A DNA stretch of 64,000 bases from PRDV01 sp963710865 (GTDB lineage Bacteria; Babelota; Babeliae; Babelales; Babelaceae): assembly GCA_963710865.1 (NCBI GenBank), contig CAVQBR010000002.1, forward strand, positions 1,488,001 through 1,552,000, in the 5' to 3' direction. Positions within the stretch are counted from its first letter, which is position 1, and each line of letters opens with the position of its first letter. Below are positions 34,094 through 43,340 of the stretch, one piece after another. Below the pieces are notes generated by a model, which was not told the DNA's origin, searched no databases, and saw only the letters and a program-made list of their open reading frames with translations. Made by a program: the position numbers and the translations under genes.

Positions 34094-34108
34094 GGTTGAA
34101 AGAAAAAA

Positions 34109-34134
34109 CTATACGGACATCGGCGTCCGTATAG
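34109..34134 (-). terminator. Terminator of the Cys/Arg-rich secreted gene
   Basis: 10-bp stem CTATACGGAC / GTCCGTATAG with a 6-nt loop followed on minus by TTTTTTC. Confidence 0.88.
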
Positions 34135-34164
34135 CTCGTTTCTCAATTGATGTATTGCACTGGA

Positions 34165-34629
34165 TTAGCCGTTTTCTTCAACAAGCCCATCCAGGCTTTG
34201 GTCCTCAGCTTCACTTTCCCCTTCAACACCTACAGCCGCTGGAATTGTCCCATTAGAAGGAGTCATTTCTTCATCAGAGATCATTTGCACGGTGGTACCT
34301 TCTCTTGGGGTTATTTGCTCAGGTGCTATCTTGATACATGGACGACCATCACATACCGGCCTTACTGGACAGCAGGTTGGACGCGGTCGGCAGCAGCGCA
34401 TACGTGGGCAGCAGACTCTCTTTGGCCTGCAGATGCGTGCGCGTCTGCAGCGAGCTCTTCGTGGACGTGGAGTGCAGCATCTCATATTGCGGCGCTCGGC
34501 GCAGCAGGTGTACGGGACTGGTGCTGGACAGCAGGTAGATGAGCCGCCATTTGCATACTCAACTGCAGCTACCACGGTGCTTTCAGCCATGAGCGCAATG
34601 AGCGCTAATGCTAGTAGTTTTTTATTCAT
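34165..34629 (-). CDS. Cys/Arg-rich secreted protein with family acidic tail
   Basis: 154 residues; signal peptide MNKKLLALALIALMAESTVVA. Residues about 32-95 are a dense array of CC pairs and Arg (STCCPAPVPYTCC, MRCCTPRPRRARCRRARICR, VCCPRMRCCRPRPTCCP) with about 16 Cys, then an acidic region ending AEDQSLDGLVEENG, the same tail as peptide E. A strongly positive Cys-bonded head on an acidic tail is unusual; nucleic-acid or membrane binding by the head is possible. No homologue recognised. Confidence 0.8.
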   Translation of the reverse strand: MNKKLLALALIALMAESTVVAAVEYANGGSSTCCPAPVPYTCCAERRNMRCCTPRPRRARCRRARICRPKRVCCPRMRCCRPRPTCCPVRPVCDGRPCIKIAPEQITPREGTTVQMISDEEMTPSNGTIPAAVGVEGESEAEDQSLDGLVEENG

Positions 34630-34690
34630 AGAATTCCTTCTTAGAGTTAGGGAAACACTTTTTCTGTGTACTAGTACTTCACCTATAAGC

Positions 34691-35095
34691 TTACAAAATT
34701 TGATAATAATAAAGCAATATTTTTACAAATAAATAATAAACTCGAAGGCCCATAGCACAACTATGGGAAGTATGAATTGGTTTTGTGTGCTGACTTGCCA
34801 TCTTATTGCAATGATTCATTTGCTTACATTCACCAAATGGGAGCTGTTCGGAGCAGACGGGGTTATGTCCATTTCGAGCCATCTGGAGAAATAACGTCTT
34901 ATCTGAAGGGTTCGATAATTGAGAAGAAAGGTCGAAAACATCTGAGTCAATAACGCCTGAAAGATGATCTACAAATGCTTCGTATGGTTGCAAACATAAA
35001 CTTGTTTTGTAATCATATTGAACGCAGGGAGCTGTGGTTGCAGTTTTTTCATTTTTTTTTGAACTTTCGTCTTTTTCGTGATAGCCTATCAGCGT
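34691..35095 (-). other. Possible gene remnant (open frame without a start)
   Basis: On minus an open frame of about 135 codons runs from a stop at 35096-35098 to 34691. Its middle looks like coding sequence (EAFVDHLSGVIDSDVFDL, NGHNPVCSEQLPFGECKQM) with five or more Cys, but it has no ATG or ribosome site, and near its end it runs through a hairpin (34749-34767, CCCATAG/CTATGGG). It may be the cut-off end of another Cys-containing secreted protein. Otherwise 34630-35133 shows nothing. Confidence 0.35.
35079..35091 (+). promoter_or_regulatory. Palindrome upstream of the AlbA_2 regulator gene, possible operator
   Basis: TGATAG-C-CTATCA, perfect 6-bp arms, about 43 nt before the start codon and partly over the region where a promoter would lie (a TATAAT is at 35115). 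Autoregulation by the encoded DNA-binding protein is an inference. Confidence 0.3.
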
Positions 35096-35133
35096 TTATT
35101 TAGAAATTATTCAATATAATCGAGGAGTATGTC

Positions 35134-36807
35134 ATGCAAAACGATAATTTACTCAACGCTGTTATAAAAAATTATGCTGGTGTGCGTGAGTTTGAAGAAC
35201 TATTTCAATTGATCCAGGCAATTGACGAAACAGATAGAATTGAAGCAAAGGTAGCAACTCATGCTCTTGGAAACTCCTTCCTCGAAGTCGTAAGCGCATT
35301 TAGTAATGAGCCGGATTTAGGGGGTGGTTATATTATATTGGGCCTCGAAAGAAATGAGTTTGGAGTTGATCCAAGATATAGAGTTAGCGGGGTGGCTGAT
35401 CCCGACGATTTGCAACGACAGATCTCCTCTGCCTGTTGCCAAGCTTTTAATATAATTATCAGACCATCTATCAAAGTTCTGATGCACTCGCAGGAAACAA
35501 TTATACTCGTTTCTATCGAGGAAGCAAAACCTCATCAAAAACCTGTTTTCATAAAAAAACTGGGAAGAGAAGATGGTGCGTTCAGGCGCATAGGGTCATC
35601 GAATCAGGTTTGTACAAGCGATGATCTGAATTTGTTGTATCAGCTTAGATCCGAACCAAAACACGATCATATGTGCATAGAAGACGCTTCTTGGGAAGAT
35701 TTTGATTCAGCTGCGATTGATTTTTATAGAACTGAGAGAAAGCATATCAAGAAAGATGCGCATGAATTGCAATACAACAATCAAGACTTGCTGAAGGCCT
35801 TGCAGGCGGTGAAGACGGAGCATGGTGGGACATTTCCGACTGTTGCCGGAATTTTGTTGTTTGGAACCACCATTGCCCTGCGCCGACTATTTCCTTTTGC
35901 CTCTCGTATTGAATATCTCTTAGTTGAGGGAAGGGAGTGGATGTCGGATCCGGATCGACGGTATGTTGCAGTTGATCTGCAAGAATCATTGATTACCGCG
36001 CTGCCGCGGATTTTGAATCAAATCATGACCGATATACGGCAGGTGTTTGCTTTGGAGGAAGATCAGCTACACAGGAAGGACAATCCGATAATTCCGCGAA
36101 AGGTAATTCGCGAAGCGGTCGTTAACTCTTTAATGCATCGGGATTATCGTATCGCCAGTGCTATTCAAATCATAAAGTACGCAAATCGCATTGAGTTTCG
36201 AAATCCTGGTTATTCTCTTAAGCCTGATGTACGCATAGGCTTTCCAGGGTCGATAATCCGCAATGAGATTATATCGCGGGTCTTTCAGGACATTAACTTT
36301 TCCGAATCGAAGGGGACTGGTATGGGATCGATGCGTGAAGAGATGAAAAGGGCTAATCTTACAGTGCCATTGATCGAGTCTCAGAGATCTCGAAATCTCT
36401 TTGTTCTTACCCTCATCCCTCATCAACTCTTTGACGACAATGATAGGATCTGGTTGGGCAATTTCGAGGAGCTCAATCTGAGTGACGAAGAATCTCGTGC
36501 GTTAATAGTGCTACGTGAGATGGGAGCTATTACGAACGAAGACTATAGAACGATAAATGCCGTTGATTCTTTCTCAGCGAGTTATCATTTAAGGCGCTTG
36601 GTAGATTTTGAACTTATAGAGAGTAAAGGGCGAGGACCTGCCACGTATTATGTGCCGGCAAGAAAATTGCTAGAACCTTATTCTTATTTCCATGCTCAGC
36701 GATCTGGAGAAATAAACTACTTATCCGGTAAGCTTCCTGGTAAGCTCCCCGGTAAGCTATCTATAAACGGTCAATTATCTTTAACGGTGATGGTCAATTA
36801 TCTTTAG
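35134..36807 (+). pseudogene. AlbA_2 (Schlafen-type) DNA-binding/ATPase-like regulator, interrupted by an IS21-family element
   Basis: The present open frame is 557 residues, ribosome site GAGGAG 6 nt before the ATG. The AlbA_2 domain is at about 30-180 (ALGNSFLEVVSAFSNEPD, GGGYIILGLERNEFG). A GHKL-type ATPase-like domain is at about 320-410 (PRKVIREAVVNSLMHRDYRI, NRIEFRNPGYSLKPDV, SKGTGMGSMREE), followed by winged-helix regions. From codon 543 the frame enters the element, so the last ~15 residues (INGQLSLTVMVNYL) are element-encoded. The true end is at 39331-39605. This family (COG2865) contains putative regulators and nucleic-acid-binding proteins. The protein lost about 91 residues, so its function is doubtful. 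Confidence 0.88.
36755..36760 (+). repeat. Target-site duplication, left copy
   Basis: AGCTAT, repeated at 39325-39330 on the other side of the element. IS21-type elements make 4-8 bp duplications. If one mismatch is allowed the repeat is 8 bp. Confidence 0.8.
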
Positions 36808-36814
36808 CGCTTTT
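36769..36814 (+). repeat. IS left terminal inverted repeat
   Basis: Two units, each GGTCAATTATCTTTA, separated by ACGGTGAT-type sequence and ending GCGCTTTT. The complement at 39273-39318 matches at about 40 of 46 positions. Confidence 0.9.
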
Positions 36815-36886
36815 AAATTAAAAAGTATGATGGCATGAGCAAGCCAACGAAGTTTGTAACTCAACTACAAAATCCAAGGGAAACTC

Positions 36887-38416
36887 ATGCCAGGAAAAAG
36901 AATAACTGACAAACAGGTAAATGACTATATGGAAAATATTGAAAACGGTATGCCTAAAAGAATGGCAGCACTGAAAGCTGGGATCGCGGAAAGCAGTGGT
37001 CGTAATATTGCACATGCAAGGAGAAACAAAAAGAGAAAGCAACGTGAAGGAAAGCCGACGCGAGAAGATAGATTTGAAACGGTTATGCAATCTTTTGTGA
37101 TACCTCTTCTTGAAAGAGGAATCACCATAGCCTCACATATTTTTGAGATGCTGCAGGAGGAATATCCGGGCGAATTTAATGAGGTACAGATGCGTACATT
37201 CCGGCGAAGGATTGCAAAGTACAAACTACTCGAAGGAAAAGGCAAAGAGATAATGTTTCCTCAAACCAAACCTCAGCCAGGCAAATCTGGAATATCTGAT
37301 TTCACCTTGATTAAGTTTAAAGATCGAAAAATGAAAGTGACTATAGCTGGTGAACCTTTTGAACATAAGATCTTTCATTATAGATTGCAGTTTTCTGGGT
37401 ATCGCTTTGTAGATGTTTCTAGGGGTACAGGAGAACGGTTTGTGGTTATGTCTAAAGGGCTTCAGGATGCCTGGCATGATCTTGGGGGAGTTCCGGAAGA
37501 GCATAGGACTGACAATCTTTCATTGGTGTTTAAAAATCGGGTGGATGGTGCACAAGAGGATCTTACACTAAGAATGAATGCACTTTATGCCCATTATAGC
37601 GTAAGGCCAACACGTAATAATGTAGGAAAAGGTCATGAAAATGGAGCTATTGAGTCATCTCATAGACACTTTAAAGACCGGTTAAAGAGTGAGCTCATAA
37701 AAAGAGATAGTATTAACTTTGATTCATATGAGCAGTACCGGGCATTTGTTAAAGGTGTGGCAGCAAAGCTCAATCTTAAGAATGCAAGCAAAATTGCTAT
37801 TGAACGAGCTCATTTGAGACCTTTGCCTGAAGGTCGAGCAATTGAGTATGATGATGTCACTGCGGTAGTAGCATCGTCAAGTGTGATTGTTGTTAGGAGA
37901 GTGATTTATTCTGTTCCTAACAAGCTGATTGGTAAGGTGCTCCATATCAAGCTGTATGATGATAAGCTTGAATGCTACCTTGGCGCTACACATGTTATTA
38001 CTCTGACGCGTATGCCTATTCCTCAAAAAGGGAAGCGGGCTCACAATATAGATTATAGACATGTTATTGAGTGGCTAGCAAAAAAACCAGGAGCATTCCC
38101 TGGATACGCATATCGCGACTATCTTTTGCCTACAGAGAGCTATAAGAAGATTTGGGAGCATATTAAAAGTACGATGAATCTGCGAGAAGCTGCGCGATTC
38201 ATCGTTGGGATACTGCATCTAGCCTATATTCAAAATTGCCAAGAGGAGCTTTCGATTGAGATTCTTGATCGCATAAAACATGGGACAGAACTTAAACTGA
38301 GCAGCCTGCAAAGCATGTTCAAATCTCAAGCAACAAAAGTACCTGATATCGTTATTCCTGAAATTCACATTAATCGATTCAATGAGCTAATTCCTGGCTT
38401 TAAAGGACAAGAATGA
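36887..38416 (+). CDS. istA: IS21-family transposase IstA
   Basis: 509 residues with an N-terminal DNA-binding region and a DDE integrase core. The first Asp is in GKSGISDFTLIKF, the second in EEHRTDNLSLVFK, and the Glu in GKGHENGAIESSHRHFKDRL, with the usual IS21 spacing. It cuts and joins the element's ends. The ATG ends a GGGAAACTC leader. The final codons overlap istB by 4 nt. Confidence 0.95.
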   Translation: MPGKRITDKQVNDYMENIENGMPKRMAALKAGIAESSGRNIAHARRNKKRKQREGKPTREDRFETVMQSFVIPLLERGITIASHIFEMLQEEYPGEFNEVQMRTFRRRIAKYKLLEGKGKEIMFPQTKPQPGKSGISDFTLIKFKDRKMKVTIAGEPFEHKIFHYRLQFSGYRFVDVSRGTGERFVVMSKGLQDAWHDLGGVPEEHRTDNLSLVFKNRVDGAQEDLTLRMNALYAHYSVRPTRNNVGKGHENGAIESSHRHFKDRLKSELIKRDSINFDSYEQYRAFVKGVAAKLNLKNASKIAIERAHLRPLPEGRAIEYDDVTAVVASSSVIVVRRVIYSVPNKLIGKVLHIKLYDDKLECYLGATHVITLTRMPIPQKGKRAHNIDYRHVIEWLAKKPGAFPGYAYRDYLLPTESYKKIWEHIKSTMNLREAARFIVGILHLAYIQNCQEELSIEILDRIKHGTELKLSSLQSMFKSQATKVPDIVIPEIHINRFNELIPGFKGQE

Positions 38417-39165
38417 TTACCAAAGAAACTGTTCCACTATTACTAAAAAAACTGCGCTTAAACACTATGAACTCCTGTTGGCAAGATGTCTCAAAACAAG
38501 CTGTGAAAGAACGTTGGGGTTACCCTCAATACTTAGGCACGCTCTGCGACATGGAGCTCGCAACACGAGATTCAAAGCGAATAGAAAGACATCTAGTCGA
38601 GGCGAAGATGCCACTAAACAAGACTCTTGATACCTTCAGCTTTGCAAATCTTACCTCAATAACTGGCGCTCAGATAAGCTCTTTTGCAGAAGACACTCAA
38701 TGGGTTACCCAAGCTCGCAATCTCATGCTCTTTGGACCAAGCGGAACTGGCAAGACTCATCTAGCAGCAGCAATTGGCAGAAGGCTTATTGAGCTTGGCA
38801 AACGTGTCTTCTTTATTCGAACTACAGCTCTTGTTCAAAAGCTGCAATTGGCGTACCTTGAAAACAAGCTCTCGGACGCTTTAGAAAAGCTAGAAAAGTT
38901 TGATCTGATCATTCTTGATGACTTTGGCTATGTGAAGAAAAATGAAGCAGAAACAAGTGTCTTGTTTGAACTAATTGGAGATCGATATGAGTCGAAGAGC
39001 ATTCTCATAACATCGAACCAAGCCTTTGGAACTTGGGATACGATCTTTCCCGACAGTACAATGGCAGTTGCTGCTATAGACAGACTTGTACATCATGCAT
39101 CAATTATAAATATAAATGAACCGAGCTTCAGAAGCGCAGCAAAGATAAGTAAGGTGAAGCCATAA
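38413..39165 (+). CDS. istB: IS21-family helper ATPase IstB
   Basis: 250 residues, DnaC-like AAA+: Walker A LMLFGPSGTGKTHLAAA (about 108-121), Walker B FDLIILDDFGYV (about 172), sensor ILITSNQAFGTWD, and the family end ASIININEPSFRSAA. It assembles with IstA at target DNA and drives insertion. Coupled to istA by ATGA. The 39166-39272 stretch shows nothing else. Confidence 0.95.
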   Translation: MITKETVPLLLKKLRLNTMNSCWQDVSKQAVKERWGYPQYLGTLCDMELATRDSKRIERHLVEAKMPLNKTLDTFSFANLTSITGAQISSFAEDTQWVTQARNLMLFGPSGTGKTHLAAAIGRRLIELGKRVFFIRTTALVQKLQLAYLENKLSDALEKLEKFDLIILDDFGYVKKNEAETSVLFELIGDRYESKSILITSNQAFGTWDTIFPDSTMAVAAIDRLVHHASIININEPSFRSAAKISKVKP

Positions 39166-39272
39166 GCTACGCTGATTAAGGCTAAAAGAAAAAGACTTAG
39201 TGAAATTAATAGTATTATGACTGAAAACATATTAAAATAACCAGGAGCAATTGATGAACTCTGATTCTTCAT

Positions 39273-39318
39273 AAAAGCGCTAAACTTAATTGACCGCGAC
39301 CGTTAAAGTTAATTGACC
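39273..39318 (-). repeat. IS right terminal inverted repeat
   Basis: Complement of the left end: AAAAGCGC, then two TTAATTGACC-type units. Followed by the second AGCTAT at 39325-39330. Confidence 0.9.
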
Positions 39319-39330
39319 ACCTATAGCTAT

Positions 39331-39605
39331 CGGAGGAATTAATTGAAGAACTCAAAAAGATAGATAAGGATCATTCTTTTGACCTTACTTGCGGAGTAAT
39401 AAAAGAATTATGCTCTTATCGTCCACTTAAGGCCCGAGAGATAGCTCATTTACTCAAAAAAAATTTGAGTCATGTGAAAGAGTATTATTTGACTCCGCTA
39501 TTAGAATTGCGTGACTTGGAATTGCTGTATCCAGATAATCCAACGCATCCCAATCAAGCGTATAAAACAAAACAGAAGCTGGTGGTGGAAAAGGCCAACG
39601 AGTAA
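39331..39605 (+). pseudogene. C-terminal part of the AlbA_2 regulator, cut off by the IS
   Basis: Joining 36760 to 39331 restores one frame, giving GKLSEELIEELKKI, ELCSYRPLKAREIAHLL, EYYLTPLLELRDLELLYPDN, then HPNQAYKTK and the stop at 39603-39605. This is the usual winged-helix ending of these ATPase-like regulators (ELCxWRPLSAxELAxLL ... YPDxPxHPxQAY). It has no start codon of its own. Confidence 0.9.
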
Positions 39606-39655
39606 TTCTGAATCCTACGAGCTGACAGGCTTTGGCTGATCTGACTCAAAGCGGC

Positions 39656-39853
39656 TCAATTTTTCCATCGGCCAAAAAGAAAGTTGCAGCTAAGGACCCG
39701 TTTTACAATGGTCATAATCGCTTTGAATAAGGGTTCATCCTTTAGTTGCATATGAGCATATTGGGTACAAGAAAGCTGATAACGGCAAAAGCCATGGGGG
39801 CCGAGTAGCGGTCTTACGCAGGTAATAAGTCCATTCAGAATGAGTTTAATCAT
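39656..39853 (-). CDS. yidD: Membrane protein insertion efficiency factor YidD
   Basis: 65 residues from the ATG at 39853. The amphipathic N-terminus MIKLILNGLITCVRPLLGPH and the Cys motif GFCRYQLSCTQYAHMQL (family CRFYPTCSxYA) identify it. YidD assists YidC in inserting membrane proteins. It overlaps the rnpA stop by 8 nt. yidC, which often follows, is not downstream; a degenerate region and the IS are there instead. Confidence 0.9.
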   Translation of the reverse strand: MIKLILNGLITCVRPLLGPHGFCRYQLSCTQYAHMQLKDEPLFKAIMTIVKRVLSCNFLFGRWKN

Positions 39854-40187
39854 GCGCTGCTCTTTCAAGCACGCTGGTAAGAAAGGCCTTAAGCTCTTGA
39901 TAAGTTAGATCTATGCCGCTCTTTTTGCATAAAACAAGTACATCATATGAGCGTTCGTAAAGCTTCTCTTCATAGAAGAGAGCTTTAAGCCTTCTTCGAA
40001 TACGATTGCGCTGTGGTGCATTACCGCATCGTTTTGGAGTGACTATGAGAATTCTAGCAAGTGGATTAGTTGTATGAGCTACACGTACATCAAGCCCGGA
40101 GTGATAAATCACATTCCGGGCCGTATTAAATAGCTTTCGTCTTTCTTCTGGACTAAACGAGGTTATTGCACGCGCACAACTAGGCAT
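39846..40187 (-). CDS. rnpA: Ribonuclease P protein component
   Basis: 113 residues. The RNase P protein signature is in RILIVTPKRCGNAPQRNRIRRRLKALF, with the RNR motif (RNRIRRR) near residue 62 and flanking basic helix. It binds the catalytic RNA that trims tRNA 5' ends. Its start overlaps the end of rpmH by 8 nt, and yidD overlaps its end, so the three genes form one unit. The N-terminus (FSPEERRKLFNTARNV) is shorter in homology than usual; the C-terminus is complete. Confidence 0.93.
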   Translation of the reverse strand: MPSCARAITSFSPEERRKLFNTARNVIYHSGLDVRVAHTTNPLARILIVTPKRCGNAPQRNRIRRRLKALFYEEKLYERSYDVLVLCKKSGIDLTYQELKAFLTSVLERAAHD

Positions 40188-40320
40188 GTACTGCGAGACG
40201 CTTTCTGCCTTTTGAACGACGGCGATTAATTATTTTTCTGCCATCGTGTGTTGCCATACGCATGAGAAATCCATGCTTTCTATTTCTTTTTCTTCGCTTT
40301 AGCTTAAAAGTTACTGACAT
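40180..40320 (-). CDS. rpmH: 50S ribosomal protein L34
   Basis: 46 residues, too short for many gene finders: KLKRRKRNRKHGFLMRMATH followed by DGRKIINRRRSKGRKRLAV, the almost invariant L34 sequence. The leader MSVTF replaces the usual KRTYQPS. It is a structural protein of the large ribosomal subunit. AGGA lies 7 nt before the ATG. First gene of rpmH-rnpA-yidD. Confidence 0.96.
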   Translation of the reverse strand: MSVTFKLKRRKRNRKHGFLMRMATHDGRKIINRRRSKGRKRLAVHA

Positions 40321-40364
40321 AATTGTTTCCTACGTTGAAATATGGATCACTGATCTCTCTCTAG

Positions 40365-40393
40365 TTTATAGCAAATGTGAATTTTTTTCAAAA
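40365..40393 (-). promoter_or_regulatory. Promoter of the rpmH operon
   Basis: On minus, -10 TATAAA (40365-40370) with TTTTGA 17 nt upstream (or TTGAAA at 15 nt). About 45 nt before rpmH. The remainder of the gap to 40503 shows no gene. Confidence 0.45.
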
Positions 40394-40502
40394 CATTCTG
40401 AAACAGCCTTGGGCAGCTTACAATAAAAGTGCTTCTGTAAATTTCAGATTGATTATTGTAAAACGCAGTGTTTCCTTGAGTCTTCAAGGCAGTGGCTTTT
40501 CT

Positions 40503-43017
40503 CTAAGTTTTGTGAGTGTATTGCTCACCATGAAAACCTACCTCTTCTGAATCTTCATCCCCTTTAAGGAGTATGCGCTGCCAATTGAGCTCGCGCAGGA
40601 GATCTTTTTTCACAGACTCGTGGCGAGTTGTGCCGTGAAGTCGACCTCATTATTTAGGACGCCTGCTTGCAGGGTGAATTGAAACTCTCTGGCCTCGAGG
40701 CGACGTAGTGAGGGTTTGGTTGCGACCATGATTTGTTATATGATGTGAGCAATTTTATAACTTCTTTATGGTCGCTTTCTATTGTAATATCCAAGGCAGA
40801 GCAGAAGTTTGACTATTTTACTTTGGCAAGCACGAGCTGCTACGTAGAATGGCATCGGGCCGCTCGTTGTGCAAGGAATTACTTCAGCTCCTCGTTGCAC
40901 TAACAAATGTACTATTTGTGTTTGCCCGTTTTCGCAAGCGATGACCAATGGCGTTTTTCCGTTATAGATAACCTCGCTTGCCGTAGTAAGAGAGTGACAA
41001 TTGAGGTGTATCCTTTTTCGCAAGCGATACGTAAGAGGGTTGCACGAAGATCATCCGTTAGTTGAGTAGGGGAACAACGTAATAAGAGCTCAACTTCTGC
41101 CAGATCATTTTCTTCAACTGCTTTGAACAATGAATCGGCAAATTGTGTGGAGTTTTTTTTGCTGTCGCTGAAAGGAGGAGCAGGAGTCCCCGGGGGACTG
41201 CTTTCTGAGAGGTCGATAAATGCGTCTTTCTGCCCCTTAGGTACGTGCTTAGCAATGCCGGCTTGACGAGCTTTTCTTTTTTCGCTCAGACTTGCGGATG
41301 CCTTAGGCTCATTGCTTTTGGAATTCTTAAGCTGCTGACTTTTTTGCTCGAGCAAGGTAACGATGTCTGTATGCTTAGCTTCTCTTGCCAAATCTAATGC
41401 TGTTTTGCCTTGCCATCTACTTTCTAGATCTATTTCTTTCTTCAATAATAGTTCGATTACTGGAAGATGGCCATTCTGAGCGGCTCTAATCAAGGGTGTT
41501 AGCCCATCTTGTGCTGCATCTACCCGAGCTTTTTTCTCTAAGAGCAATTCAACCACTTTACTATATCCAGCTTCTGAAGCCAGCAATAATGGACACGGCC
41601 CGTTTAACGGAGCTTCTATTGGAGCATTATTATCAACCAAGAGTTTGACGATTTCGAAATGGTTCAGAGCTGCTGCGGCTGCGAGAGCGGTATGTCCCCT
41701 TGGAGTTATAGTAGCTCTATCTGTTTCTGCTCCTGCGTTTAGAAGGGCTTTGACTACGTCACACTGCCCTTGACTGGCTGCATAGATCAAAGGAGTGGCA
41801 CCATCATCATTTGGCGTATTTACATTTGCGCCAGCCTGTATAAGTCGCAGAGCAATGTCTGTATGTCGTGATATAGCTCCTATTAAGGGAGTTGCCCCTC
41901 CGATTGATTGTACATTGAGATCAACACCATGACTTATAAGGAGTGAAACTATGTCACCACGATTCATCTGGACTGCTATATGTAATGGGTTGAAGAGACA
42001 GTTGGGAATCCCGTTTTTTTGTGCTCCGTTTCTTAGTAGCATATCGACCATAGCAGCATTATCACTATGTATAGCGCAACCGAGGGGAGTATGTAAATCA
42101 CCTCTTTGTGCATCAATTTCGGCGCCATGCTGTAATAATAGTTGTGCTACCTCTCTATGGCCACCATTAACAGCTGCAAATAACGGCGTCTCTCCATTTA
42201 CATCTTGTTTTCGTGTATCTGCATTTTTGGCTAGTAAGAGCTGGACCACCTTAACCTTTCCAGCGCGTGCTGCTATGTGCAATGGTGTTTCACCAGAACT
42301 GCTTTTCAGTTCAAGATTAGCTTCCAGTGATAATAACAAATTGACTGTCTCGGCATGACCATTTAGAGCTGCTTCATGCAGAGCCGTGTATCCGTTATTT
42401 TTCTGCGTATTAATTGGTGATCCGAGATATAACAAGTATTTTACAAGCGTAGTATGACCGTTTGAAGCCGCTGCGAGGAGCAAGGTTTTGCCATCAGCAT
42501 TATGATCGTGGATATTGAGGTAAGGGTTGATTGACTTGAGAACCAGAACCCCTCTCATGTCATCATACCCTTGGCAGGTCTCTAAAAAATGCTTGACTCT
42601 GGGGCAGTCTGTGCGTTCACCATTAATGTGTAACATAAGCGCTATCTGGGTATGCCCATATTTGACAGCCAAAGAGAGTGGCGTTTCGCCGTCAAAATCG
42701 GGTATATTTTTATCTACTCCTGCGAAGAGCAATATGCGAGTGAATTCCTCATTGCCGGCGGCTACTGCGCAGTGCAAAGGAGTTACTCCACTCTCGGGCT
42801 TTCCTCTCGTGTTTACTTCATCAGCAATCAACTGGTGAAACAAGTACTCATTATTAGTACATATCGCAGTCAGCAAATCAGTTTCACGGGTAGACGTAGA
42901 ACTAGTTGCAACTGCGGTTTGATTGGATTTAACTGATACGACTGTTCCCATGCAATGAGTCTGTAAATTTGCAAAAGTGAGCACGATGATACTGTATAGT
43001 CTTTTTTTGTTGGTCAT
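40503..43017 (-). pseudogene. Secreted ankyrin-repeat gene, 3' quarter broken by several frameshifts
   Basis: The 5' part is an intact 701-codon frame (40912-43017). It has ribosome site GGGAG, signal peptide MTNKKRLYSIIVLTFANLQTHC, about 16 ANK repeats, and a charged linker with KSNEPKASASLSEKRKARQA. Near 40985 ANK coding moves to the next frame (ASEVIYNGKTPLVIACENGQ). Near 40785 it moves again (DITIESDHKEVIKLLTSY). Later frames give VATKPSLRRLEAREFQFTLQ and finally KKDLLRELNWQRILLKGDED, stopping at 40503. So the gene once encoded about 830 residues. The upstream part could still make a secreted ANK protein of 701 residues with ~25 wrong residues at the end. Confidence 0.75.
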
Positions 43018-43340
43018 TTCAAACTCCCTCGTCAGATATTGAAATTATACTATTAGAATCCTCGTTTATTGACGAAATGTCAATCGGTTCTGTCAGGCTA
43101 GCTGCGAATATCCTTTACAATCGTCATATTTCTTAACTCTTAAAAGAGCGGCAAATTGTTTCTTTGCCTTATCTGAAGATTAGAGCCTCAATAATCGGGT
43201 CTATGCAGCTCGATGCAATGGTATATCATTTTGCCTTGACAAATGTTCAGCGTTTTTTAATAGTTGAATAGTGATATCCGAAAGATGCACGAAGCTGTAT
43301 ATTGAAATTCAGCTATTGGATTGTTCAAAGGAGATCTAGT

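Larger units (their letters stand above)
36761..39324 (+). mobile_element. IS21-family insertion sequence
   Basis: About 2.56 kb. It holds overlapping istA and istB, terminal inverted repeats of about 46 nt (36769-36814 and 39273-39318) that each contain two internal copies of GGTCAATTA-TTTA, and a 6-bp AGCTAT target repeat. Multiple subterminal repeats and an istA-istB pair overlapping by ATGA are IS21 hallmarks. Both genes look complete, so the element may still be active. It interrupts the AlbA_2 regulator gene. Confidence 0.93.

Noticed and set aside
32000..34700. CRISPR array suggested by the repeated hairpins
   Set aside because: The repeats are terminator stems after genes, with unequal spacing and coding sequence in between; no spacer-repeat structure.
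40180..40500. Possible replication origin near rpmH
   Set aside because: rpmH-rnpA often lies near oriC, but no dnaA gene or clear DnaA-box cluster is visible in the window.
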